From an uncultured Saprospiraceae bacterium (GTDB lineage: Bacteria; Bacteroidota; Bacteroidia; Chitinophagales; Saprospiraceae): 64,000 bases of DNA. This document shows, one piece after another, positions 1-8,915 of this stretch (position 1 is the stretch's first letter; each line of letters begins with the position of its first letter). The DNA lies in contig CALSOU010000005.1 in assembly GCA_943788055.1 (NCBI GenBank), positions 186,001 to 250,000 of the forward strand. Reading direction: 5' to 3'. A program made the position numbers and the translations under genes. The notes under the pieces were generated by a model. That model had not been told where the DNA came from. It was given only the letters and a program-made list of their open reading frames with translations, and searched no databases.

Positions 1-161
1 TGGAATCAGATTTTAAGCCTGAGGAACTGATCAAATTAATGGATATTCTTTAAGAAGCTAGTGGAGGAAACAGAACTCCTGAATTCCAAAGTACACACCC
101 AAGCCCTGATAATCGTCGCGAAATGATTAGTGAGGCAATCGAAAAATATTCGATGCAGTAG
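1..161 (+). pseudogene. C-terminal tail of an M48-family metallopeptidase, interrupted by an in-frame stop
   Basis: Reading from base 3, the frame gives a tail with the motif EASGGNRTPEFQSTHPSP followed by DNRREM and a stop at 159-161. The segment PEF-STHPSP-NR is the conserved end of secreted M48 (HtpX/LoiP-like) zinc peptidases of Bacteroidota. The body of the gene lies before the window. A TAA at 51-53 interrupts the frame just before EASGG, where relatives usually carry a charged residue. Either a nonsense mutation or a base error; recognisable sequence on both sides in one frame argues for a single substitution. Confidence 0.7.
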
Positions 162-262
162 AACGTATTTCACTAATTCATTGTTATTATCTTTGTGAAG
201 AATGATTTTTCATCTACACTAATACTATTTTGTAAATAAGACAAATAAAAAATAATTTAAAA

Positions 263-1000
263 ATGGGAAGATTTGATAGTTCAAACAATCCACTACTCAA
301 TGAAGATCGCTTGAAATCTGAGGCAAGGAATATGTCTTATGCCGAAGGAGGAGTTATGACACGTGAAGGTGCACTAAATAAGACCATCTTAATGGTGGGA
401 ATTATGCTGTTGACAGGTGTATATGCGTTTACTTCACCTAGTTCACTTTTTATGTATGGTGGAATGTTCGGTGGCTTAATCTTGTTTTTTGTCACCATGT
501 TTAAACCTACTATTGCAAATATTACGGCACCAATATATGCTGCACTTGAAGGCCTTTTCGTAGGTTCAGTTTCTGCTTTGTATGCTTCGATCCAGAATGG
601 TATCATCTTACAAGCAGTATCAGTGACAATTTGTATTCTATTGGTTATGTTGATCATTTACAGATCAGGATTAATTCCAGTGACCAACAAGCTACGCACA
701 GGTATTGTAGCTGCAACAGGGGCAATTTTTCTTCTGTACGTTGCTAATTTCATTTTGAGCATGTTTGGAATTAATATTCCATTCTTACACTCAGGTGGCG
801 TTATGGGAATCGGCATTAGTTTGTTCATTATCGGAATCGCTGCTATGAACTTATTGCTTGATTTTGACATGATCGATCGTGGAGACGAGATGGGTTTACC
901 AAAGCACATGGAGTGGTATTTCGGTATGGGATTACTAGCAACGCTAGTTTGGATTTACGTAGAAGTACTAAGACTGATCGCAGTACTTAATCGCGATTAA
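263..1000 (+). CDS. Bax inhibitor-1/YccA family membrane protein
   Basis: A 245-residue protein with a cytosolic N-terminus of about 40 residues followed by seven predicted hydrophobic segments. The C-terminal part, with NLLLDFDMIDRG and then MEWYFGMGLLATLVW, is the signature of the bacterial Bax-inhibitor-1/YccA branch. The family consists of pH-sensitive calcium-leak channels and stress-related membrane proteins; the physiological role in Bacteroidota is not settled. It stands alone, with a strong terminator behind it. The start follows an A-rich leader typical of the phylum, without a clear Shine-Dalgarno sequence. Confidence 0.9.
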   Translation: MGRFDSSNNPLLNEDRLKSEARNMSYAEGGVMTREGALNKTILMVGIMLLTGVYAFTSPSSLFMYGGMFGGLILFFVTMFKPTIANITAPIYAALEGLFVGSVSALYASIQNGIILQAVSVTICILLVMLIIYRSGLIPVTNKLRTGIVAATGAIFLLYVANFILSMFGINIPFLHSGGVMGIGISLFIIGIAAMNLLLDFDMIDRGDEMGLPKHMEWYFGMGLLATLVWIYVEVLRLIAVLNRD

Positions 1001-1040
1001 AGATTGTATAAAAAATAAGGTATCAATTTGATACACAAGA

Positions 1041-1071
1041 AAGGCGTTCACTTTGTGGGCGCCTTTTTTAT
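1041..1071 (+). terminator. Rho-independent terminator after the Bax-inhibitor gene
   Basis: The stem AAGGCGTTCAC pairs with GTGGGCGCCTT (two G-T wobbles) around a TTT loop, followed by a T run. It lies about 40 bp after the stop codon at 1000. Confidence 0.8.
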
Positions 1072-1148
1072 TGGCGATACTTCTGACAATATCAATCTAT
1101 AAACAATAACGCAGGGGCATAATTTTTGCACTACAAAACGAGGCTAAA

Positions 1149-1210
1149 GTTCCGATCACTATCGGAAATGACATGTATGACATTTCTTTGATTCAACTCC
1201 TTAGGAGTGA
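1149..1210. repeat. Intergenic inverted-repeat cluster, possibly a REP/MITE-like element
   Basis: The gene-free stretch 1072-1343 holds two short perfect inverted repeats 30 bp apart: TTCCGAT-CACT-ATCGGAA (1150-1167) and ACTCCT-T-AGGAGT (1196-1208). I see no second copy in the window and no open frame. Bacteroidota intergenic repeats of the form ACTCCTnAGGAGT are known to me in general terms, but family membership is inferred. The remainder of 1072-1343 shows nothing I can name. Confidence 0.4.
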
Positions 1211-1343
1211 CACCTTTTGGAAGACACTATTTCTGGCAAGCCGCTTCGGAATAAAGTTTAAATATCCAATGTTGCCGTACTTTGTGAGCTAGTCTAAACT
1301 GCCATTTCAATTCTATTCCTTCAGCTGTATAGTTATATAAGTC

Positions 1344-2090
1344 TTAGTTAAAAGCAAGATTTTTTGTCCATGCCACTTGGAAAGTATGATTATTTTCTTG
1401 CTGTAAACCGTCAGCTTTGAAAACCTTATGGAATAGATAACCTAGCTGTACATTGGAAGACGCATCAAATCTCCAACCTAGAGCAGCATATAGACGATTT
1501 TGATCAAGAATATTTGGACCTATTCCTTCTCCAAATCCTAAGAATGCTTCTTCATAAAGTGCCAAAAAGAGGGTATTATCTTCCAGAGATTTTTTACTAA
1601 GTGGGACGGTAGCCATAATTCTATATCTAGCGCGCTGTCGAAATCGATACCCTTCTACTTCTTTTTCCGAATTAGCATTAAGTGCTACGTTCTGTAAAAA
1701 TCGTTGCTCCAATCTATATCGATGCTGCAGCGACACACGCTTAACTTTTTGAGTAGTTATCAATTGCTGCCAGATTCGATGTTCTGCGAAAGAAAGCGGT
1801 ATCGGTTGTTCACCATATGGGAACGATATAATCCACGCATAACCACCTGTAATCATTGCTTGATCAGTTAGCTTATAGTCTAATCCGATTCTCGCGAGAG
1901 ATTGCTGCCACTCTTGAATAACACCATGACGTCGAAACTGATATTCAGTATGTAAACTGAAATTATCGTTCAGCTTATGATTGCCAAAATACATGTACCA
2001 CGAATTAAATTGCGAGGCGGTTTGGCTTGACGCTTCCTGCATCGAAAACAAAATACAAAAGGATAAAATAATATACTTTAATGATTTCAT
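1344..2090 (-). CDS. DUF2490 domain protein, probable outer-membrane beta-barrel
   Basis: A 248-residue protein with a signal peptide (MKSLKYIILSFCILF, cleavage likely after ASSQ at about residue 23). The mature part has alternating aromatic strands, such as FSLHTEYQFRRHG, and ends in a short strand typical of outer-membrane barrels. Length and strand pattern match the DUF2490 family of Bacteroidota, whose function is unknown. It is transcribed toward 1344; no terminator is obvious behind it. Confidence 0.8.
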   Translation of the reverse strand: MKSLKYIILSFCILFSMQEASSQTASQFNSWYMYFGNHKLNDNFSLHTEYQFRRHGVIQEWQQSLARIGLDYKLTDQAMITGGYAWIISFPYGEQPIPLSFAEHRIWQQLITTQKVKRVSLQHRYRLEQRFLQNVALNANSEKEVEGYRFRQRARYRIMATVPLSKKSLEDNTLFLALYEEAFLGFGEGIGPNILDQNRLYAALGWRFDASSNVQLGYLFHKVFKADGLQQENNHTFQVAWTKNLAFN

Positions 2091-2144
2091 TGGATGAACT
2101 TGATGCAGACGATACTGCAGATAAAACTTAAATTTAAAAGATGA

Positions 2145-2717
2145 CTATATCGCATCAATGCAAGCTTGATATCTAAAACAGTCAACTACGTGATCATTGA
2201 CCATGCCGGTTGCTTGCATATGTGCATACATAACGGTTGATCCTACAAACTTGAATCCGTCTTTTTTCATTTGCTTCGACATGGCGTCACTAACTGAGGT
2301 TGTAGCAGGTACATCAGCCAGAGTTCGAAACTGATTGACGATCACATTTCCATCCGTAAAATTATATAAATAGTCCTTGAAGCTAGTGCCTGATTCCTTA
2401 ATTTTAAGAAATTTTTGAGCATTTGAAACAGCAGCGTTGACCTTTAATTTGTTTCTGATGATACCGGCATTATTCAGGAGTTCTGCGATTTTTACATCGT
2501 CATATCGTGCTATTTTTTCTGCATCAAAACCATCCATAGCTTTGCGGAAGTTCTCTCGCTTGTTCAGTATTGTAATCCACGATAGTCCAGCTTGATTTGT
2601 TTCAAGAATTAGGAATTCGAACAAAAGGTCATCGTCATAGCACGGCTTGCCCCATTCTTCATCGTGATATTTTCTATACAAATCAGTAGATTCGCACCAC
2701 GCACATCTAGTCTTCAT
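2145..2717 (-). CDS. tag: DNA-3-methyladenine glycosylase I
   Basis: A 190-residue enzyme, the usual length for Tag, which removes 3-methyladenine from alkylated DNA in base-excision repair. Visible hallmarks are the N-terminal zinc-site residues CAWC (residues 5-8) and YHDEEWG (His18), the helix LETNQAGLSWITIL with the catalytic glutamate at residue 39, and the C-terminal DHVVDCFRY that supplies the other zinc ligands. No residue of the core motifs is missing. It stands between the DUF2490 gene and the ABC permease on the same strand, with no functional link visible. Confidence 0.95.
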   Translation of the reverse strand: MKTRCAWCESTDLYRKYHDEEWGKPCYDDDLLFEFLILETNQAGLSWITILNKRENFRKAMDGFDAEKIARYDDVKIAELLNNAGIIRNKLKVNAAVSNAQKFLKIKESGTSFKDYLYNFTDGNVIVNQFRTLADVPATTSVSDAMSKQMKKDGFKFVGSTVMYAHMQATGMVNDHVVDCFRYQACIDAI

Positions 2718-2750
2718 TTACCTTTATTTTTTCTGATCTGTAATAGGTTA

Positions 2751-4076
2751 TTACAACTTATAAAAAAGCCATTTTGCAATCTCTTTAAGATTAATCTTTT
2801 TACCATAAAGCAATATTCCCACTCGGTAAATCTTCCCAGCTAGAGCGATCATCCCGATAACTGTACCCACTAATAATATGATAGAAACAGCTATTTGCCA
2901 CCAAGGTGGATCAAAAGCAAGCCTCGCAGGCATCAAAATCGGACTAAATAATGGAAACAAAGAACCGAAAATGGCCAGGTTTCCGTTTGGATTATTCAAT
3001 ATAGGTGTCAACATCACGAATGCAAGAATCACAGGTATGATAATAGGAACCATAAGACTTTGAGATTCTCCCATATCATCTCCCATCGCTGCACCCATCG
3101 CCGCAAATAATGATGCATAAATGAAGTAGCCACCCAAGAAGAAAATAATAAAAACAGGAATGATCATCGCCCAATTAAGACGTAGGAATTCACTTGCAAC
3201 TCGCATAAAGTCTATGTTGTCGAGCTGCTCTGGAGGTATTCCTCCTTGCGCATTCATTGCTGCCATTTGGGAGGCATCGCCACCTATCACTGTCATAATG
3301 ATCATCAAAATCGCAGGAATCAGGATAATCCAAAATAGCAATTGTGTCAGACCAACTCCTCCAACTCCGATGATCTTACCAAGCATGAGCTGAAATGGCT
3401 TGACCGACGAGATGATCACCTCAACGATTCTATTGATTTTTTCTTCCATGACCGACCGCATCACCATACCTCCGTAAATAAAAATTACCATGTACATGAG
3501 GAATCCCATAAAGAATCCCAGCCCATAACCTACAAATGAGGTGAGCTTACTTTCCGAGCTTTTTCCAGAGCTTTCTAGAAACTCCGCATTTTCGATATTG
3601 ACCTTCACATCAAAGCTTTTCAGAATTGCTCGATCCACTTCGGAATCATCTATTTTTTGACTTCTTATCGCCTTGGCTAGTTCTGATTCAATTCTACTGA
3701 TTGAATTAATACCTAGTTTTTCACGACTTAGATATGTTGATTGTACTTTTCTTGCCGTGCTATCGGCGATTGGCGGAATGTTGATATAGGTCGTGTAACG
3801 CTCGTCCTCATTGTATCTCTTTCTGCTTTCTTCAGGATCAAGATCGCTGTATTCAAACTGATATGTTCCCTCGCTAGGTAGTTTTTCTCCAGTAAGATTA
3901 TAGCTATCAGAGACTAGAATGATTTCTGTTTTATCCTTACTGTAGTAGCCTATAAGTCCAGACACTAGGAAGAAGACACCAAAAGCAATCGGCGTCAGCA
4001 GTGTAGCAATTATAAAGCTTTTTGATTTGACGCGAACCATGTATTCTCGATTCGCGATAGTCCATAGTTTACTCAT
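2751..4076 (-). CDS. ABC transporter permease, NatB/ABC-2 type
   Basis: A 441-residue integral membrane protein. One transmembrane segment (residues 20-45) is followed by an extracytoplasmic domain of about 130 residues, then a block of five or six transmembrane segments from residue 180 to 430 including VMEEKINRIVEVIISSVKP, the conserved coupling segment of the ABC-2 (NatB) branch. The start overlaps the end of the ATPase gene by 8 bp, so the two are translated as a pair. Predicted to form an exporter; NatAB members extrude sodium or other small compounds, but the substrate here is unknown. Confidence 0.88.
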   Translation of the reverse strand: MSKLWTIANREYMVRVKSKSFIIATLLTPIAFGVFFLVSGLIGYYSKDKTEIILVSDSYNLTGEKLPSEGTYQFEYSDLDPEESRKRYNEDERYTTYINIPPIADSTARKVQSTYLSREKLGINSISRIESELAKAIRSQKIDDSEVDRAILKSFDVKVNIENAEFLESSGKSSESKLTSFVGYGLGFFMGFLMYMVIFIYGGMVMRSVMEEKINRIVEVIISSVKPFQLMLGKIIGVGGVGLTQLLFWIILIPAILMIIMTVIGGDASQMAAMNAQGGIPPEQLDNIDFMRVASEFLRLNWAMIIPVFIIFFLGGYFIYASLFAAMGAAMGDDMGESQSLMVPIIIPVILAFVMLTPILNNPNGNLAIFGSLFPLFSPILMPARLAFDPPWWQIAVSIILLVGTVIGMIALAGKIYRVGILLYGKKINLKEIAKWLFYKL

Positions 4077-4980
4077 TGATTGATGATTTTCCTACTAGTT
4101 TGATGAATATTTCGTTGATGCTTGGTAGAATTTCGTGAAAAGATTTGATCATCATGCCTTGATCAATGACAGCTTTCAGAAATGTATTTACTTGTTCAGT
4201 ATTGGTACTTTGGATCACAATGTCATTTCCCGAGTTGGAGATCAATTCAATCCCCTCAATGGATGGCAAATGAGAGGGGTTTTCGCCCAAAGTAAAAGCG
4301 TATTTGTTTTCTTTGAATTGATCCTTGATAGTCTGGACATTCCCAGTAAGCGCTATTTTTCCTTGGTTGATCATAACGATGTCTTCGCAGATCTCTTCGA
4401 CACTTTCCATTCTATGTGTTGAGAAGATAATACTAGCGCCTTCGTCATTTAGCCGTCGAATTTCTTCCTTAATGATATTTGTATTTACCGGATCAAGACC
4501 AGAGAAAGGTTCATCAAGAATGATTAATGGGGGCTCATGCAGGACCGTAGCAATAAACTGTACTTTTTGCTGCATACCTTTTGAAAGCTCTTGCACCTTT
4601 TTGTCTTTCCACGACTCGATCTCAAAACGCTCTAACCAGAAAGCAATTTTCTTCTTAGCCTTTTGTTTTGATAAACCCTTCAATAGGGCCAAATAAATCA
4701 AGTGTTCTCCGACCTTCATTTTCTTGTATAAGCCACGCTCTTCTGGCATATAGCCGATTCTTTCGGTGGTCTTCTGATTCACTTGCACGCCTTCAAGTAA
4801 AACTTGTCCTTCATCAGCTCCAGTGATACTTGTGATGATTCGGATAAGAGAAGTCTTGCCAGCACCATTGGGGCCAAGCATACCGAAAATGGTACCTTTT
4901 TTCATATCAAAGCTTACTCCGTCGACTGCTCGATGGTTTTTATACTGTTTGACTACATTTTGTATGGAGAGTATATGCAT
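4069..4980 (-). CDS. ABC transporter ATP-binding protein, NatA-like with DUF4162 tail
   Basis: A 303-residue ATPase. Walker A is GPNGAGKTSLIR (about residue 38), the signature is LSKGMQQKVQ, Walker B is LIILDEPFSGLDP, and the switch histidine lies in STHRM. The last 80 residues resemble the DUF4162 domain of NatA-type exporters. It is the first gene of a two-gene operon with the permease at 2751-4076. No regulator is adjacent. Confidence 0.92.
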   Translation of the reverse strand: MHILSIQNVVKQYKNHRAVDGVSFDMKKGTIFGMLGPNGAGKTSLIRIITSITGADEGQVLLEGVQVNQKTTERIGYMPEERGLYKKMKVGEHLIYLALLKGLSKQKAKKKIAFWLERFEIESWKDKKVQELSKGMQQKVQFIATVLHEPPLIILDEPFSGLDPVNTNIIKEEIRRLNDEGASIIFSTHRMESVEEICEDIVMINQGKIALTGNVQTIKDQFKENKYAFTLGENPSHLPSIEGIELISNSGNDIVIQSTNTEQVNTFLKAVIDQGMMIKSFHEILPSINEIFIKLVGKSSINE

Positions 4981-5253
4981 GTAATATTAAGTTTTCGTTT
5001 GCTATATGCTTCAACTGTGCGAAGATAGAAATCATTCCAAGAACAGGCGTAATTACGACCAGTGTTTAGATTTTGTAGATAAATGAGCATTAAAATGACA
5101 AAGGAAAGTTTGATTAGATGGGTCTACGCCCAAAAGGAAAAGATGTTATTTCGCTGAAAAACAGATTAATTCTTGCACCAAATAAGGGTGATTATGAATC
5201 TATATAATCATATAGTCTGTCGATATTCAAGTATGACTTTCCTGTAAATTATT

Positions 5254-5261
5254 TACCTTTG
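5254..5261 (+). promoter_or_regulatory. Candidate Bacteroidota -7 box upstream of the mutL operon
   Basis: TACCTTTG matches the TAnnTTTG -7 consensus and lies 14 bp before the start codon at 5276. A matching TTTG box at the expected distance is not clear, so the call rests on one element. Confidence 0.4.
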
Positions 5262-5275
5262 TAAAAACATTTGTC

Positions 5276-5596
5276 ATGCGATTATTTGGATCATCAAGAC
5301 GCGTGAAGCCAAAGACATTTACATACATTCCGCAATTTTATGACGAGCGAAAAGAAAGGCTCGACAATTTAATTGCTGATGGAGATTCCGACGAGCCAAA
5401 GGATACAAAGGCAATCAAGGCGCGGATACAGATGGGCTTTTCTTCACGTCCGTATTATTATGACAAAACGAACTCCGCTAGTAAGTTAAGAAGGAAAAGT
5501 AATATTCGTACACTTGGTATTTTTCTTGTGTTGCTTCTTATCGCACTTATTTATTTAGGGAACAACTCAAAAGCCATTCTCGAAGTGGCACAATAG
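5276..5596 (+). CDS. Small single-pass membrane protein of unknown function, first gene of the mutL operon
   Basis: A 106-residue protein: a basic, proline-containing N-terminus (KPKTFTYIPQFYDERKERL), a linker rich in charged residues, an RGF-like basic patch (KLRRKSNIR) and one C-terminal transmembrane helix (residues 79-98). It ends 5 bp before mutL, so co-transcription is likely. I recall small proteins of this shape next to mutL in other Bacteroidota but cannot assign a function; a membrane-anchored accessory protein is only a guess. Confidence 0.75.
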   Translation: MRLFGSSRRVKPKTFTYIPQFYDERKERLDNLIADGDSDEPKDTKAIKARIQMGFSSRPYYYDKTNSASKLRRKSNIRTLGIFLVLLLIALIYLGNNSKAILEVAQ

Positions 5597-5601
5597 ATTA
5601 T

Positions 5602-7464
5602 ATGAGTAATATTATTCAGCTTTTACCTGATTCCATTGCAAATCAAATCGCAGCGGGAGAGGTTGTTCAGCGTCCAGCTTCAGCAGTTAAGGAATTGTTG
5701 GAAAATGCAATTGATGCTGGGAGTAGTGATATCAAATTGATTCTTAAGCATGCTGGAAAGACACTGATTCAAGTCATCGATAATGGGAATGGCATGTCCG
5801 AGATGGATGCACGAATGTGTTTTGAGCGTCATGCTACTTCCAAGATTAAAAATTCAGAAGATCTTTTTTCAATACGTACAATGGGTTTCAGAGGAGAGGC
5901 AATGGCTTCAATTGCCGCAATTGCTCAGGTGGACTTGATTACTAAAGAAGCGGATTCTGATCTTGGAACTAGAATAGTCATTGCTGGTAGTAAACTATCA
6001 AAACAGGAACCATGTCAAGCGGTAGATGGAACAAATATTTCTATCAAGAATCTGTTTTTTAATGTTCCAGCACGAAGAAAATTCTTGAAGTCTGAAGCGA
6101 CAGAATACAAGCATATCTTAGATGAGTTTCACAGGATAGTTTTATGTTATCCAGAAATCAAGTTCTCACTTTTTCATAACAACAATGAAATCTATCATCT
6201 CCCAGCATCCAATCTTCGTCAGCGGATTGTCAATGTTTCTGGGAAACCAACAAATGAAAAACTGGTTCCGCTAGAACAAACAACGGATATTTTAGGAATC
6301 TCGGGATTCATCATGAAGCCGCAGTTTGCTCGTAAAACTCGAGGAGATCAATATCTTTTCGTAAATAAGCGATTTATCAAAAGCAATTACATGAATCACG
6401 CAGTCAGATTTGCTTTTGAAAATCTTATACCTGGTGATACACATCCAGGGTTTTTTATCTATTTGCAGGTAGATCCTTCTAAGATTGATGTAAATGTCCA
6501 TCCTACTAAGCAAGAGATTAAGTTTGAAGAAGAACGTTTGATCTATAATTATATTAAAGTTGCTGTAAGACATGCTTTAGGTAAGCATAACTTAACTCCC
6601 ACTTTGGATTTTGACGCAAGCAATTACAACGCTGGAACGAAAACGCCATTATCTCAACAAAGACATCAAGAAAACTACCAAAGACGCGAGAAGGAAAATC
6701 TGAAAAATTGGGAATCTTTATATGAGGGGTTGATTGAGATTCAACCACAAGATGTTGGACAGGGAGATCAAGATAATTATAGCCCTCCTATTCCATCTCG
6801 CATCAATCGAGAATCAGCTGATCAGTCAGAATTCAGAACTGCTCACAGTAGAATGGATGACGAATCGGGTCAAGATTCTAGCTTGTTGGATTCCCAGAAT
6901 ACGCCACTTTTTCAATTACATAATCGATATATTTTGACGCCAATAAAGTCTGGCTTTATATTGATCGATCAGAAGTTCGCACATGAACGCATACTTTTTG
7001 AAGAGTTTTTGAAACGCATGAAAAGTAAAGATCGCGTTAGCCAACAAATCCTATTTCCACAGACTATTCAGTTTTCGAAAGCTCAAGCTGAGCAATTTAA
7101 ACATGTTCAGGATCAGATTAATAGTCTTGGGTGGGAGATTGAGGATTTTGGTAACAATAGTTTTATTGTTCATAGCATTCCTCAAGAAATGCATAAAGAG
7201 CGTGATATTAAGAAGACCTTGGAAGAGATAATTGAAGATTTGACAACTGATAAAGATGTTGATAGTCCTGAGCAAGCGCTTGCAAGAACGATGGCAAAGC
7301 AGATGTCCATCAGTCGAAACAAAAGCTTATCTATCGAAGAAATGCAGAACTTAGTCGATCGCTTGTTTGCTTGCGAGCATCCTTACCTAAGTCCATCAAA
7401 CAAAAGTGTTATTTCCACGTTTACGATGGAAGAGATTGCCCAACGGTTTAACATCAAAAAATAA
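5602..7464 (+). CDS. mutL: DNA mismatch repair protein MutL
   Basis: A 620-residue MutL of normal length. The GHKL ATPase domain covers residues 1-330 with ELLENAIDAG (Glu31, Asn35), DNGNGM (60-65) and GFRGEA (95-100); VNVHPTKQEIKF closes the transducer domain. A linker of about 90 polar residues leads to the C-terminal dimerisation domain. There the endonuclease motif DQHAxxE is altered to DQKFAHE, so nicking activity is doubtful. The 3' end overlaps the rhomboid gene by one base (TAATG), a sign of coupled translation. Confidence 0.97.
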   Translation: MSNIIQLLPDSIANQIAAGEVVQRPASAVKELLENAIDAGSSDIKLILKHAGKTLIQVIDNGNGMSEMDARMCFERHATSKIKNSEDLFSIRTMGFRGEAMASIAAIAQVDLITKEADSDLGTRIVIAGSKLSKQEPCQAVDGTNISIKNLFFNVPARRKFLKSEATEYKHILDEFHRIVLCYPEIKFSLFHNNNEIYHLPASNLRQRIVNVSGKPTNEKLVPLEQTTDILGISGFIMKPQFARKTRGDQYLFVNKRFIKSNYMNHAVRFAFENLIPGDTHPGFFIYLQVDPSKIDVNVHPTKQEIKFEEERLIYNYIKVAVRHALGKHNLTPTLDFDASNYNAGTKTPLSQQRHQENYQRREKENLKNWESLYEGLIEIQPQDVGQGDQDNYSPPIPSRINRESADQSEFRTAHSRMDDESGQDSSLLDSQNTPLFQLHNRYILTPIKSGFILIDQKFAHERILFEEFLKRMKSKDRVSQQILFPQTIQFSKAQAEQFKHVQDQINSLGWEIEDFGNNSFIVHSIPQEMHKERDIKKTLEEIIEDLTTDKDVDSPEQALARTMAKQMSISRNKSLSIEEMQNLVDRLFACEHPYLSPSNKSVISTFTMEEIAQRFNIKK

Positions 7465-8072
7465 TGTTCCAAAGACTGACACCAATAACTAAGAATCTAA
7501 TTATAGTAAACGTAGTAGTGTTTGTAATGATATTCATCATGCAAAGAAGCTATATCAATATACCAGAATACCTTCCACTTCATAATCCCAGAACGGCAAG
7601 TTTTCAGCCTTTTCAGCTGGTAACAAGCATGTTTACACATTTCCAGCCGTTTCATATTCTATTTAATATGATTGGGCTATACTTCTTTGGTCCATTGGTT
7701 GAGCAACGTATAGGAGGTCAAAAGACTTTTATTGCTTACATCGCAGGAGGTCTATTTTCTGCAATCGTATTTCTACTTTTTTACACCTTCATAAAGTCGA
7801 GTAACTTCGCTCTTTTGGGAGCTTCAGGCTCTGTTTACACTATCTTGATTCTTGCAGCTTTGTACTTCAAAAATGCGAAGGTAAGACTACTTTTTCCACC
7901 CGTTACAATGACACTGGGATTGATGGCACTATTGTATATCGGTTATGATGTGATTTCATTCTTGGGCCGATCAAATAGCGGAGTTGCTCATTTGGCACAC
8001 CTTGGAGGTGCAGCTATGGGAGGTCTTTTATGGATGATTTGGGAAAAAGGTCTAGGAAAGAAAGGTAGATAA
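7464..8072 (+). CDS. Rhomboid family intramembrane serine protease
   Basis: A 202-residue, six-helix rhomboid, the short bacterial form. The catalytic serine is in GASGS (Ser121), the catalytic histidine in AHLGGAAMGG (His179), and the conserved HxxFN motif at residues 64-68 shapes the oxyanion region. It cleaves substrates within the inner membrane; the substrate is unknown. The start codon overlaps the mutL stop, an arrangement I recall from other Bacteroidota. Confidence 0.93.
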   Translation: MFQRLTPITKNLIIVNVVVFVMIFIMQRSYINIPEYLPLHNPRTASFQPFQLVTSMFTHFQPFHILFNMIGLYFFGPLVEQRIGGQKTFIAYIAGGLFSAIVFLLFYTFIKSSNFALLGASGSVYTILILAALYFKNAKVRLLFPPVTMTLGLMALLYIGYDVISFLGRSNSGVAHLAHLGGAAMGGLLWMIWEKGLGKKGR

Positions 8073-8151
8073 GTCTATAAGTTTCGAGCTTCTGTCAGGA
8101 CTCTGCTTACTTCTCTAAAAACTTAGAATTTCGCAATACCGAGTGCTTCTT

Positions 8152-8393
8152 CTAGATATGCATCATAGGAAGATGATCGATTAGACCAGTTAATTTTTCT
8201 TGGTCCAATTGGCTATAGTATTGCATGCTCTCCTTGTTTCCCTCTGTCATAATGAAGTCGATGTTATTCTCATTTAGTAAGTCTTCTAGCTTATCTAGAG
8301 AATTACATTTTCTAGCATCAATCAGGTGAATATAGTTATGTAAGAAAAGATTTTCAGGAGTCTCGACATCGAGATCTTGGTCATTGGAAGGTC
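8152..8393 (-). pseudogene. C-terminal remnant of an unidentified protein, truncated at a recombination junction
   Basis: The minus strand carries an open stretch of about 80 codons with natural, acidic protein composition (LEDLLNENNIDFIMTEGN, then LTGLIDHLPMMHI) ending in TAG at 8152-8154. The frame stays open upstream to 8472, but that part is simply the antisense of the P-ATPase fragment and looks artificial. The natural part therefore begins near 8393, exactly where the P-ATPase similarity begins on the other strand. I do not recognise the family. It appears to be the tail of a gene cut by a rearrangement. Confidence 0.45.
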
Positions 8394-8913
8394 TTAGATA
8401 ATTTGGGAAAAGAGCATCAGATTTCGATTCTATCTGGTGATACGGATGCTGAAAAAGATCGGATTGCATCATTAATAGGTACTGAAGACAGAGTCTACTT
8501 CCAGCAGAAGCCCTCGGATAAACTAAATCATATACGAAATCTTCAGACCGAAGGAAAGCATATCATGATGATCGGTGATGGGTTGAATGATGCTGGTGCG
8601 CTGAAGCAAAGTGAGGTTGGTATTGTGATTGCGCAAGACCACAATAATTTCTCGCCAGCTTGCGATACTATACTGTCAGCAGACAGTTTTAGTAAGTTTT
8701 ATTCCTATATTCGATACATTAAGCAGTCTAAATGGATCATTTTTGGCGCTTTTGTGTTAGCATTTATATAATGCAGTAGGTTTGTCTTTTGCCGTCGCCG
8801 GCAACTTGTCACTTGTAATTGCTGCGATCTTGATGCCCTTGAGTTCAATTAGTGTTGTAGTCTATGGGGTACTGTCAAGTTTTGTATTATTTAAGTTTAA
8901 TCTAAAAAAGTAA
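8385..8913 (+). pseudogene. C-terminal fragment of a heavy-metal (Cu-type) P-type ATPase, 5'-truncated and frameshifted
   Basis: From about 8385 the plus strand encodes the end of the ATP-binding domain: SILSGDTDAEKDRI, then IMMIGDGLNDAGALKQSEVG, the hinge motif of P1B ATPases, then the penultimate membrane helix. At about 8768-8772 the frame shifts by one base; the next frame gives NAVGLSFAVAG and AAILMPLSSISVV, the last membrane helix, up to the stop at 8911-8913. The metal site, phosphorylation motif and most membrane segments (several hundred residues) are absent. The fragment cannot pump. It lies 2 bp before an HMA chaperone, its natural partner. Confidence 0.85.
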
Positions 8914-8915
8914 AA

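Noticed and set aside
8394-8472. N-terminal extension of the minus-strand remnant at 8152
   Set aside because: It is the antisense of the conserved P-ATPase segment and therefore probably not coding.
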